From assembly GCA_950295325.1 (NCBI GenBank), contig OX485808.1, positions 44,353,180 through 44,417,179 on the forward strand: DNA of 64,000 nucleotides, read 5' to 3'. The position numbers were made by a program, and so were the translations under genes. This stretch comes from Polytrichum commune (Eukaryota; Streptophyta; Polytrichopsida; Polytrichales; Polytrichaceae). Positions 1 to 10,289 of this stretch are shown here, piece by piece (the first letter of the stretch is position 1; every line of letters begins with the position of its first letter). Below the pieces are notes generated by a model, which was given only the letters and a program-made list of their open reading frames with translations, searched no databases and was not told where the DNA came from.

Positions 1-127
1 GTTTGTCTCACGTGTTTTCCTAATACATCAAGTCGAGTGAAACCCTAATTGGTGGGGCAAAAATGAGGATACGAATTGCTAGGCAAAGGCGAATGAAGCA
101 ACTTTGACCTTCTCTCAAAGTTGACGA
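1..127. other. Flank of the gypsy element
   Basis: Short unassigned stretch upstream of the gypsy 5' LTR. No gene is supported. Its last five bases, GACGA, are the probable left target-site duplication. Confidence 0.4.
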
Positions 128-1037
128 TGTAAAGTAACTACACCTAGTTGCCATCCTGAGACGACAAGGCGTCCTCAACGACGAGGCCAATTGACAATGT
201 GATATTGTAAAGTAACTACACCTAGTTGCCATCCTACGACGGCGAGGTGTCCTCAACGACGAGGCTAATTGACAATGTGATATCTAATGTATACCATGAT
301 GCCGAGGTTGGGTTTATGGATACCTAGTCATCGATGGTAGTGTCATTGTAAGGTAACTACCAATATTGATGGATGATTGAATATTCTAACCACATGTGCC
401 AGTGTGTAAGAAGAGGATGATGGGAGCTAGACAACTTCTAGTTGAAGATGGATGGATTGGGGTTAGACAACTCCATATTGACAACATGTGCACTAGGGTT
501 AGACAGCTCCGCATATAGTGCATTGGAATTAGACCATTCCATATTGAAAACATGTGCACATGAGTTAGACAACTCTCGATGAGGTGCATTGGAGTTGGAC
601 CACTCCAAAATTGGAAAGATGAATGTTATTCATTGGAGTTAGACAGCTCTTAATGAATAGATAGATCTAGTTGGAATTAGATAGTTCCAACTAGAAAGAA
701 GGATAGATGGATCCAATTGGAATTAGACAGTTCCAATAGGAAGAATGAAACCGAGATAAGAGATGGAAGAAGGTTCTAGAAGAACCAAAGATAGAAGATT
801 CATATTAGAATTAAAAAATAGAGCTATGAATAGAATACTTTTACTATATGTAAAGAAAGAAAGTAAAAGTAGTGCTTCGGCACAAGAGGAAGCTTGGGGG
901 AGGAGAGAGGACCTTTTTTGTCTCTCTCCTATGGTCGGGTGGTTGAGCTTGAACCAAGACCTACTTGGTCTAGGATTGTTTTGATTGATACGTGTTAGTG
1001 TGGAAGTTGATGTCAATCCTGTGAGAGGTTATTTACA
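128..1037 (+). repeat. Gypsy 5' LTR with a 78-bp duplicated start
   Basis: Starts TGTAAAGTAAC and ends TTTACA just before the primer-binding site. The first 78 bases (128-205) are a near copy of the next 78 (206-283), so this LTR is 910 bp against 832 bp for the 3' copy. It carries a block shared with the copia LTR (about 221-345) and nine short palindromes (about 421-734). Confidence 0.85.
419..735. repeat. Array of nine short palindromes in the gypsy LTR
   Basis: Nine imperfect inverted repeats of the form GGARTTAGACARYTCC begin near 422, 459, 495, 525, 562, 591, 635, 673 and 719, spaced 29-46 bases apart. Each has six-base arms around an AGAC core. The same array recurs in the 3' LTR at about 7535-7850. 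Confidence 0.8.
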
Positions 1038-1040
1038 AAT

Positions 1041-1052
1041 TGGTATTAGAGC
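1041..1052 (+). other. Primer-binding site of the gypsy element
   Basis: TGGTATTAGAGC lies three bases inside the 5' LTR. It differs at one base from the common plant initiator-methionine tRNA site TGGTATCAGAGC. Confidence 0.8.
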
Positions 1053-1089
1053 AGGAATAGATCCTATGGAGGAATTTGAAGAATAGATT

Positions 1090-1785
1090 GTGAGAGCCTT
1101 CTTGTGTGCATTGAGGGAAGACCAAGGTTTAGCACAACCTGGAATCCCACCTCTTCCTAGGGAGACGCCGTCTTATTCTCCACTTCTTTCAAGAGAAAAT
1201 CTTGCAGATACACCACCTGTCTCAAGGGAGGTAGAGTCAAGTGCAACATCTTTTCCAAGCAAATTTGCTCATGGAGAAGTTGATATTTTGAACGATTTAA
1301 AAAAATATCCAATCAAACTGAGTTTAGGAAGGCGAAATTGCAAACTAGAAGAAGTCATGTCTTTCATTTCGATAGTAGAGGATTTTTTCCCATCAAAGTA
1401 CAAGGATGCAGATAAGATCAAGGCCATGGTAATTTTTCTTCAAGTCAAAGCTCGAGTTTGGTTTGATACATTGAAGAGGGACCGCGAAAACTGGGGACTG
1501 GGCCCTATTTCAACATGGAGTGCTTCCAAAGAATTGTTTCTTCATCAATTCCTCCCTGACAACTATGGCGAGGACATGCGCCAAGGATTGTATAACTTAA
1601 AGCAGGGAAGTTTGTCAGTTACCCAGTTCAAGTTAAAGTTTGATGATCACATTGTTTACTTTCTTAATTGGGGTGAAAGTGACAGAAATGAATTATTTGT
1701 TCGCAACTTAAGGGATTCAATCCGGTTCAAAGTTAGTGCTCATAGCCTAAAGACTTTAGATGAAGCTTATGGTTATGAACTTTGA
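1090..1785 (+). pseudogene. Gypsy gag part (capsid-like region)
   Basis: Longest surviving reading frame of the element, 231 residues. The central part (WFDTL, then a stretch ending QFLPDNYGEDMRQGLYNLKQG) fits the plant retrotransposon gag (capsid) family. A CCHC zinc knuckle follows about 200 bp further on. It is part of a broken fossil element. Confidence 0.8.
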
Positions 1786-2189
1786 AAGAGAAGTTAATAG
1801 CAGGATGGGGAGGAATAAGAGTCAATTGAAGAAAAAATTCTTAGTGTCTAATTACCCTGCCAATCAAAGCTCCAAATCTGTATAGTTTTCTAAAACTTCC
1901 AAACCTTCTCAATTTTTAAAGTCCAATAAAGGGAACAAGTCTTTGATGCTGAGCAAGGAGGACCAAAAGGCGCATGTCAATAAATGATTATGTTTTAAGT
2001 GTCACAAGCTTGGGCATCGGAGCTTTGAATGCCCAACAATCAAAAGAAAGATAACAACCCTAGAGGTAGTACAAGATGACGACGATGGGTCAGATGGTGA
2101 GCCAACCAAAGAAGTAGTCTCAAACATCTCAACTGCAGTCATGAACATGGATTCAAATAAAAGAATTTCCAAATTCTATCTTCTCGTCA

Positions 2190-3968
2190 TTGATTTTGAT
2201 TGATTTTGGCAGCACTCATAACATGATGTCAGTTTTATTTGCTCATAAAATAAGACTTTCATTAATTCCTATCAAGTATTATTCAATATGGTTGCCAAAC
2301 AACCAACCAAGCTTTATTATTCACCGAGTGTTGACCGTTCATGTAAACATTCAAGGCCTGAACATAGAGGCGGATTTTGAAGTTTGGGAGGGAACAAGAT
2401 ATGACGTGATATTGGGGATGGCGTGGCTCAAGAAAGTAGACGCATGGATTGCCTGCAAGGAATGAGTTATTCACGGAAAACTTCAAAACGGTAATTTTTT
2501 TTTTATTAGAGGTAAGCGATTTTTGCCAAACGTTCCTACACTTTCATATTACCAAATGAAAATATGTGGTAAAAAATGTCATCAAGTATTTTTTACACAT
2601 CTAAGTGAAGTTGAGAATGAAACTAAGAACAATGAATTTGGCACTAGGGGAGTGAAAATATTCTTGGATGACTTCAAAGATATATTTCCTTAAGAATTAA
2701 GGGAATTGCCATCTATGAGAGAGGTTGACCATGCTATCGAATTAGTCGCCGATGCCGCTCCTATAGCTAAGCCCTCATATCGTCATTCTCTAGCTCAAAG
2801 TGTTGAGCTTGAGAATCAATTAAATAATTTGTTGAACAAATGATACATTAAGCCTAACAAATCACTTTGGGGAGCTCCTGTCATTTTTACTAAGAAGAAA
2901 GATGAATCATTGAAATTATGTGTAGATTACCAAGGTTTAAATAAATTCACTATAAAGAATAAGTTTCCTTAACCTCGCGTTGATGATATCTTTGATCACC
3001 TATATGGGTCAAAAATATTTTTAAAAATAGATTTAAGAAGTGGATATCATCAAATTCGAATAAAAAAATTTGATATTGCGAAAACTGGATTTAGATCACG
3101 TTTAGGTCATTACGAGTATGTTGTATTACTTTTTGAACTTACAAATGCGCCTGCTACATTTATGACTTTGATGAATTCATTATTTTGTGATTATTTGGGT
3201 AAGTTTGTATTTGTGTTCATGGATGACATCCTTATATACTCTAAGAATGTGGAGGAACACAAATAACATCTTAAACAAATGTTTGAAATATTGAGAGAAA
3301 ATAAGTTATATGCCAAGCTAAGCAAATGCGTTTTCTTTACCTCGCATATTGAATTTTTTGATCATGTCATCCCGGATGAGGGAATCTCAGTAGATCCTAG
3401 CAAGGTGAAAGTGGTTGCTGAGTGGCCAATACTAAAAGATAAGACTGTGGTGAGAAGTTTTTTAGGTCTTGCGAACTATCATAGAAGATTTGTGAAAGGA
3501 TTTTCTAAAATAACTGCTCCTATGAGCAACTTGTTGAAAGGCAAAAACAACGTAATAGATTGGACCCCTAAGTATGACTTGAGCTTTCAGACTTTGAAAT
3601 CAGTATTAACTCAAACTCCAGTCTTAACCATTATGGATCCTTTGAAAAGAAACATAATTTTATGTACTGACGCTAGCGATTTAGCGATTGGTGCAGTTTT
3701 AATGCAAGATAAAAAAAATGGTTGCTTACGAATCTCGTAAGTTGAACTCTGCCGAGTTGAATTATCCAGTACATGAGAAGAAATTACTAGCAGTGATTCA
3801 TTCGCTAAAGGTTTGAAGACATTGCCTTTTAGGAATGAAGTTCAAAATTCAAACAGACCACGAATCTTTGAGATATTTACCAACCTAACCTCACTTAAGT
3901 AGGAGGCAATGTAGGTGGGTAGAATTGTTCCAAGAATTTAATTTTGACATAGAATATATTAAAGGTAA
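2190..3968 (+). pseudogene. Gypsy pol part: protease, reverse transcriptase, RNase H
   Basis: The protease region has the DFGS active-site block. Reverse transcriptase shows the conserved [11 protein letters not shown]-like block near 3020-3055 and the [11 protein letters not shown] core near 3217-3250. RNase H starts near 3655 (CTDASD). The region ends where the 1.8-kb insert begins, just after the IEYIKG motif that precedes ADVLSRRP in intact relatives. It is degraded and non-functional. Confidence 0.85.
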
Positions 3969-5786
3969 TGTGAGGCCAAACCCCCCACCCTTAAGCGTCC
4001 GTAGTCCGAGTAGTGGGTTTGGGCTCACATTCCTCCGCGGTATTGGATTTGGACTTGGATGAGTCCATAGTGCAAGGTTCACCCTTCAAGTGGTCTTGGA
4101 TTTAACTTTGGTCTTTGCTTCCTTTGTCTTGCCATCGCGAGAGTGCTCCACATTCTCCATTAATTTGTGCACGTGGTTTATTTTTAAAGAGAGGATGCAA
4201 GTGTTAAAAAAAATACTATTCTCTATAGTCAATCTCAAATACATTTACTTGTGAAAGCCACACATAACACTAACTAGCATAATGTAACTAACTACTTGTC
4301 TATGAGCTAATTAGGTAGGCTATCTACTAAGCTCCTTCATGAACCCATCTCTTTACTTTCTAATTACATAAACCTAGCTCCTTCATAAACCCAGCTTCTT
4401 AGCTTCTAACTAAACAAACCCAGCTCCTTCATAAACCCAGCTCCTTCATGAACCCAGCTCCTTAGCTTCTAACTAAACAAACCCAGGTCCTTCATAAACC
4501 CAGCTCTTTACTTTCTAACTAAACAAACCCAGCTCCTTCATAAACCCAGCTCCTTCATGAACCCACAACTTTGTAGTTGTAATCCCCAACTACCTCACTA
4601 ATTATTCAAGCCCTTAACTAATCTTCCTACCTAATTTCCCTAATTCTACTAACAACCCCTTTCTAATCACACAATTCTTCTCTAATCCTAAAATCCTAAA
4701 ATCCTAGAGAGGAGAGGGGGAGAGAGAATTTCCTAACTTCACTAAGACTAACTAATCCACACAAGTATATTTTTGCACTCATCACAACATCAAGTGCTCA
4801 ACTCTTAAACATGGAACTTGCAACCACGTGTATTCAAAACATGAACTTTAAGTACCACAAATTGGAATCATGAATTAACTTTAAAATCCTTCACGTCAAC
4901 ACTAATTCTACCAAGAGGTCAAGCCCTCTTCAAGGCTAACAAGCCTTGGCTCTCAAACTAAAAACTAAGCACACACATGTGCTCCAATATGGCTTCCCAC
5001 ACCCACACTTATAACTCGTGGGGTGCCTTGGAGCACAAAGGAAAGAGAGGATGAGTGAGGGAAGAATGAGGGATTATATAGTAAGCTTGAGGGGGTGAGC
5101 ACCCTCAAGGCTCACGATAAGCCCTTGAGATTTCCTCCTACTTAGTAGGCGCCAATCCTATCTTCTAAGCCTTCCTCCCTCAAATGATCAACAAGGATCC
5201 TAATTCGAACATTTAACTAGCCTTGGCTTTCTACCTACCACACTTTACCAAACTTGGGATGCTTCAACCCAAACTTAGCCTCCTTCGCTTTCCGCCGCCA
5301 TAACTTTCTCCCCTTACTTTCCCAAATCGTCGCTCACCACTTAATTCAAACCACGATGCTTAACTCGTGATTTGATTGGTGCTTTGAGAATTTGCTTATC
5401 CTCCACCTTGCATTCTTCCTTGGGCCTTCCCCATTAAGTGGCCATGATGAGGTGGTCCACTTGTGCGCTCCATGTGATCCTCCATTCATCCCAATTCGAA
5501 TGCACTTGCCTCTTGAGTCACTTTGGTTGTCTCCATCCATTTGTACTAGCCTACTCACTAACTACTCAATCCAAGTTTTCCTTACCTATCCTCATTCACT
5601 CAAATCCTTCCGAAGGTAAAAACACAATAACAACTCACATCCTAGCCTCTTACAACATGGTACTTCTAAGGCTAACATTTCACTCTTTTTATATTTTTGT
5701 GAAGTAACATGCTACTTCAAAGTGCATCAACTAACGTTTCAAGGGTCTAAGACTAAATGTGGGCACCCTTTTGGGCTCACAGGTAA
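3964..5786. mobile_element. Solo-LTR-like insertion inside gypsy pol, with target duplications
   Basis: An 1813-bp block (3969-5781) beginning TGTGAGGCC and ending GGGCTCACA sits between two copies of the pentamer GGTAA (3964-3968 and 5782-5786), splitting the host pol region. TG...CA ends with a 5-bp duplication mark LTR-retrotransposon integration. No gag or pol similarity is seen inside, so it is a solo LTR or a very reduced LTR element. The two ends are near inverted repeats of each other for about 12 bases, and a stem can also form between 3969-3988 and 4010-4027. It must be younger than the gypsy copy it interrupts. Confidence 0.85.
4320..4566. repeat. Tandem repeats inside the solo LTR
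   Basis: Repeated phrases built on CCCAGCTCCTTCATAAAC and AGCTTCTAACTAAACAAA occur in three to four irregular units of about 60-70 bp. This is common in long plant LTRs and has no coding content. Confidence 0.8.
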
Positions 5787-7300
5787 AAAATATGGTTGCT
5801 GACGTTTTGTCTAGAAGACCGTTAGAAAATGCTATCTCATGCATTAGAAATATTTTAATGGACGAAATTAAAAGACATTATGCTACTAATGAATTCTTTA
5901 AATTTTCATTTGAGAGTTTGTCTAAGGAAGCTAGGACCGCAAATGAAATTAAAAAATTTAAATGTTTTGAGGTAGAAGATGAGATTTTATATTTTAGTGG
6001 TAAAGTTTGTGTTCCCAAGTTTGGAGAACACAAACTCAACATTATAAATAACCTTCATGACATTCCAATAGTAGGTCATCCAGGTTTTCAAAAGACATAC
6101 ATGGCAGTGAAGTGCCATTATTTTTGGCCATGAATGAAAAAAATCATTAAAGAATATGTTGAGAAATGTCTCAAATGTCAAGTTTCTAAATCAGAACAAG
6201 TGAAGAACCCTGGGTTGTCACAACCACTGGATGTGCCTAACTTAAAATTTGAATCAGTTAGTATGGATTTTATTGTTGGATTGCCTAAGGCCCAAAGTAA
6301 CTTCGACATTATCATGGTAGTTGTGTATAGATTGATTAAGATAACTCATTTTATTCCTACAGTTACCACTATAACTGCATATGAAGTAGCCGAATTATTT
6401 ATGGAGGAAATTTTTAAACACCATGGAATTCCACGTGAAATTATAAATGATAGAGATTGCAAGTTTTTTGAATGAATTTTGGACTACACTATTCAAATTG
6501 TGCGGGACCAAAATTAAACTAAGTAGTGCATATTATCCTGAGACTGATGGACAAACAGAACGAACAAACCGAACTCTTGAGGATATGTAAAGAATGTATG
6601 TTCGCAAAAAATAACATTCATGGAATAAGTGGTTGCATATAATCGAATTTGCTTATAATGATCATATTCATTGGGGTAAGTTCATTTTATATTCTATATG
6701 GTCAAGAATGTAGAACCCCAATTACACTTTCTATTCCTAACACGATATTAGAATGCATTAATGCTATGATTAGAGAGATGAATGAAATTAGAGAATCAAC
6801 AAAGTTGGCTATGAAAAGTGCTCAGGATAGAGCTAAGCATTATGTTGATTATAAAACAATTTTTCGTGAATTTGAAGTGTGTGATAAGGTGTTTTTAAAA
6901 GTAGCACCAAATCGATCGGGACTAAAGCTTGGTAAGTCAAAGAAATTATCACCTAGATCTTGTGGTCCATTTGAAATTCTGAAGAGGATAGGACAAGTAG
7001 CTTATGAATTAAAGCTACCTGAGGAATGGAGGATCCATAATGTATTTCATGTGCAATTATTGAAAAAATCTGATTATGATCCTAACCATATTTTGCATGA
7101 TGTTCCAAAAGCTGCTCCAGAGGGAGAACTTCTTGCTGAACCTGAGAAAATTTTAAAGATAGAGAACCAACATCTACGGAATAAGACATTCTGTAGATTT
7201 TATGTGAAATAGAAAGATTACCCTAAAGAAGAAGCTTTTTGGGAAAGAAAAGTTGATTTTAGAAGAGATTACCCTAATTTTGTCATTGAGGACAATAACT
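5787..7300 (+). pseudogene. Gypsy pol part: integrase and chromodomain tail
   Basis: Contains the ADVLSRRP link motif, an HHCC-like zinc region (CLKCQVSK near 6165), the integrase core (SMDFIVGLPK near 6265; HHGIPREIINDRD near 6420) and a GPY/F-type module ([20 protein letters not shown] near 6960-7020). A chromodomain-like segment rich in charged residues follows (EPEKILKIE near 7138, then a K-DYPKEEAFWE-type block near 7210-7245). This order defines chromoviruses, in which the chromodomain is thought to guide integration to particular chromatin. The copy is a fossil. Confidence 0.85.
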
Positions 7301-7306
7301 TTTTAT

Positions 7307-7318
7307 GGAAGGGGGAGA
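7307..7318 (+). other. Polypurine tract of the gypsy element
   Basis: GGAAGGGGGAGA lies directly before the 3' LTR, where plus-strand DNA synthesis is primed in LTR elements. Confidence 0.85.
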
Positions 7319-7319
7319 T

Positions 7320-8151
7320 TGTAAAGTAACTACACCTAGTTGTCATCCTATGACAACAAGGCGTCTTCAACGACGAGGCTAATTGACAATGTGATATCTA
7401 ATGTATACCATGATGACGATGTTGGGTTTATGGACACCTAGTCATCGACGGTAGTGTCATTGTAAGGTAATTTCCAATATTAATGGATGATTGAATATTC
7501 TAACCACATGTGCCAGTGTGTAAGCAGAGGATGATGGGAGCTAAACAACTCCTAGTTGAAGATGGATGGATTGGGGTTAGACAACTCCAGATTGACAACA
7601 TGTGCACTGGGGTTAGACATCTCTGCATATAGTGCATTGGAATTAGACCATTCCATATTGAGAACATGTGCATATGAGTTAGACAGCTCTCGATGAGGTG
7701 CACTGGAGTTGGACCACTCCAAAATTGGAAAGATGAATATTATTCATTGGAGTTAGATAGCTCTTAATGAATAGATAGATCTTGTTGGAATTAGACAGTT
7801 CCAACTAGAAAGAAGGATGGATGAATCCAATTGGAATTAGACAATTCCAATTGGAAGAATGAGATCGAGATAAGAGATGGAAGAAGGTTCTAGAAGAACC
7901 AAAAATAGAATATTCATATTATAACTAAAAGATAGAGCTATGAATAGAATATTTTTACTATATGTAAAGATAGAAAGTAAAAGTAGTGCTTCGGCATAAG
8001 AGGAAGCTCGGGGGAGGAGAGAGGACCTTTTTTGTCTCTCTCCTATGGTCGGGTGGTTGAGCTTGAACCAAATCCTACTTGGTTTAGGATTGTTTTGATT
8101 GATACGTGTTAGTGTGGAAGTTGGTGTCAAACCTGTGAGAGGTTTGTTACA
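7320..8151 (+). repeat. Gypsy 3' LTR
   Basis: 832 bp from TGTAAAGTAAC to GTTACA, aligning end to end with 206-1037. It carries the same palindrome array and the same block shared with copia (about 7335-7465). It lacks the 78-bp duplication present in the 5' LTR. Confidence 0.9.
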
Positions 8152-8887
8152 AACGAGGTGACCGCGTCATTGACCAATAGACCCCAACTCAATGCACTTT
8201 TCACCTGCGTTGTGAGCGAAACATAACATGTGAGAGCTCCAAGAAAAGAAAACACACTTGGAGACATTTGCGATGGGAATTCCTAGGGAGGGAGTGGGGA
8301 TAATATGTATTAGACGGAATTGGAAGAGGGAGGGAGGGAGTTTTACAGTACAATCCGTAAATCTATTGTATATCCACTCCATGGATTGGCACTAATATGA
8401 GCAAGAAAACCGAGGTCGAAATCCGTACTTTGACCACACACTATTATCCTTGTTTGGGTAGAATCAAAGAGGGTGGAAGGTGGGCCCAAATCATGAAACC
8501 CCCAATCGTCAACTAGCCTAGCTACTTGTGTGTGTGTGTAAATAAATGGCCCTTTGATCAAAACCCTTGGTGCTTTGACCGACTCTTGGCTCCACTCGAC
8601 ATGCATTGGACGCATGAGACATGAAGCTTAGTTAAGTGGCCAATGCCTTTGGGAAGAATTTGTGTGGTACCTTTTGGACATCCACATTGAGAACTTGAAG
8701 GGTAGGGTAGATAAGCATGTGGGCAAGTGGGTGGGTATAGTAAACTACCAAATCACCACATCTTGGGAACAACACAATAATCGTAGGTTGTCACTACACT
8801 ATTTGGTATCTATTTCGTGTCGTATGGTGTTTTATGTCATTGTCGTAATTTTTTTCTAATGACATTTCTTATGAATAAGCTTGCAAA
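8152..8887. other. Unassigned spacer
   Basis: Between the gypsy element and the first pogo-like copy. Short open frames here show no recognisable domain. A short TG run lies at 8528-8540. Confidence 0.4.
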
Positions 8888-9616
8888 TACAATCAAGACT
8901 CTATAAATGTTGTAGGTTGGGAGTGGCAAAAAAAAACAAAAAAAAACATATATAGAATTATAACAAGTAACACTTATAGAATTCATACCGATGATCAATA
9001 ACATTTATAGAAATAACACTTAAAATTTCCAAAAATGAAGAACATAATGTTTTATAAAAATAAAAAATGAAAGTACAAATGATAATACATATATCAATTA
9101 AACTAAATTAATGTTTTGAGGAATACATATTCAAAAACTCCTCATCGGTAGGTTCATAGGGGTGTTTTAAATCAAACTCCATCTCATAATTGAGGTATTC
9201 ATGAGCATTCATCACGTCACCCACCTCACTATCAGATGACAACAACGTCAGTTGATGAAGTAGAGTAGCAACTTCATCAACCTCTACCAAGCACCTAGCT
9301 TTCTCTATCTCCCTCTCAATAAAGATCGAAAGAACACCCGTGTGCCTCCAACAATTTTGAATTGTTCGCAAAAAATATGGGATAAATGTGATTACATGTT
9401 TAAAATGTATGCAGTCATATATTATTACCTTAATTTTCTCAAAGTTAAAACTTATAAAGGTGCAATTAACAAAGAAGGGAGTAGAGCATGTTATTACACT
9501 TAACGCATAACACTCAATAGTCTTACCAATTGTGTTTTCGTAGGGGAGTAAAATTTTCTTAACATATATGAAATTATAATGCTTATAAGGGTAACACTTA
9601 TGGAGTCTTGACTGTA
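8888..9616 (-). mobile_element. Pogo-like (Tc1/mariner) deletion derivative
   Basis: A 729-bp block bounded by inverted ends: TACAATCAAGACTC at the left and GAGTCTTGACTGTA at the right. The terminal TA on both sides fits the TA target duplication of Tc1/mariner elements. A minus-strand frame (9108-9623) includes TIQNCWRHTGVL and a glutamate-rich tail, resembling the C-terminal region of pogo/CENP-B-type transposases. No helix-turn-helix or DDE core is present, so this is a non-autonomous copy. It is the inverted partner of the longer copy at 10290-12001 and lacks about 1 kb of that copy's internal DNA. Confidence 0.6.
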
Positions 9617-9849
9617 ATGTCATTCTACCTTACTTTTAGTTCATGCACTTTTAGTGGTGTCATTTTAGTTACTTCGTGTTAGATCGTCATGTCATGAAAC
9701 TACCACATTTTTAATAGCGTGTATAACAAACTCCCACCATGAATTGTGGTGTGTGGGTCTCCAATGGAAGTCAAAGAGGCCCATAACTTAGAACTCTATT
9801 GTTATGCCTAAATATGTAATTGAGTAATTTGGGGGAACAATACACTGTT

Positions 9850-9906
9850 ATAAGTTATAAGTTATATAAGTTATATAAGTTATAACAACTTATAACTTAT
9901 AACTTA
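9850..9906. repeat. AT-rich self-complementary TTATAAGT repeat
   Basis: Alternating TTATAAG and CTTATAA phrases form a near-perfect palindromic tract between the two pogo-like copies. It could extrude as a hairpin. Confidence 0.7.
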
Positions 9907-10019
9907 TTCATGCTTTTGATTAATGGTTCATTCATTTATGCAAGGAAAAAGGTGTGGGTGTTCTTTTGACTTCAGTACATGCATTTGCGACCGTTACATG
10001 CATTTGTGATCATCACACA

Positions 10020-10077
10020 CCTCACATATATGAAATTATAACACTTATAAGGGGAACACTTATGGAGTCTTAATTGT
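10020..10077. mobile_element. Detached terminal fragment of the pogo-like element
   Basis: Repeats about 50 bases of the right end of the 8888-9616 copy (ATATATGAAATTATAA ... GGAGTCTTAATTGTA) in the same orientation. A similar CACACRCCTCA phrase lies at its left edge and again near 10288, where the next copy starts, suggesting a local inversion. Confidence 0.5.
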
Positions 10078-10289
10078 ATGTTTAACCTTAGGTGGTACAT
10101 TGGATTTTAGTGATGCCTGGAACAAATGTGCATGTTGTGGATGCAATTCGACAAAAGCCTATAATATGACCACTTATTCATAATAAAGGATTAATTAAGG
10201 AACATTGCTACCCCGAGTGATTTGTTGTACTGACTTTTCAAATTACATAAAAATGATTCGTTAATTTGAGATGATTGACTCACACATCA

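Larger units (their letters stand above)
128..8151 (+). mobile_element. Ty3/gypsy chromovirus, broken LTR retrotransposon
   Basis: Fossil LTR retrotransposon read on plus. Order of parts: 5' LTR, initiator-Met-type primer-binding site, gag, zinc knuckle (about 1990-2035, CFKCHKLGHRSFECP), aspartic protease (about 2190-2465), reverse transcriptase (about 2700-3300, with a MDD core), RNase H (about 3640-3960), integrase (about 5800-6700), a GPY/F-type module (about 6950-7060), a chromodomain-like tail (about 7130-7290), polypurine tract and 3' LTR. Integrase after reverse transcriptase plus a chromodomain tail places it among the chromoviruses. It is interrupted by a 1.8-kb insertion (3969-5781) and broken in roughly ten or more other places, so it cannot be autonomous. 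The LTRs look about 94% identical by eye, which makes it younger than the copia element further along. The flanking pentamers GACGA and AACGA differ at one base. Confidence 0.93.

Noticed and set aside
419-735. CRISPR-like spacing of repeated GGARTTAGACARYTCC units
   Set aside because: Units are imperfect and the intervening sequences are themselves related. The array is duplicated in both LTRs of a plant retrotransposon.
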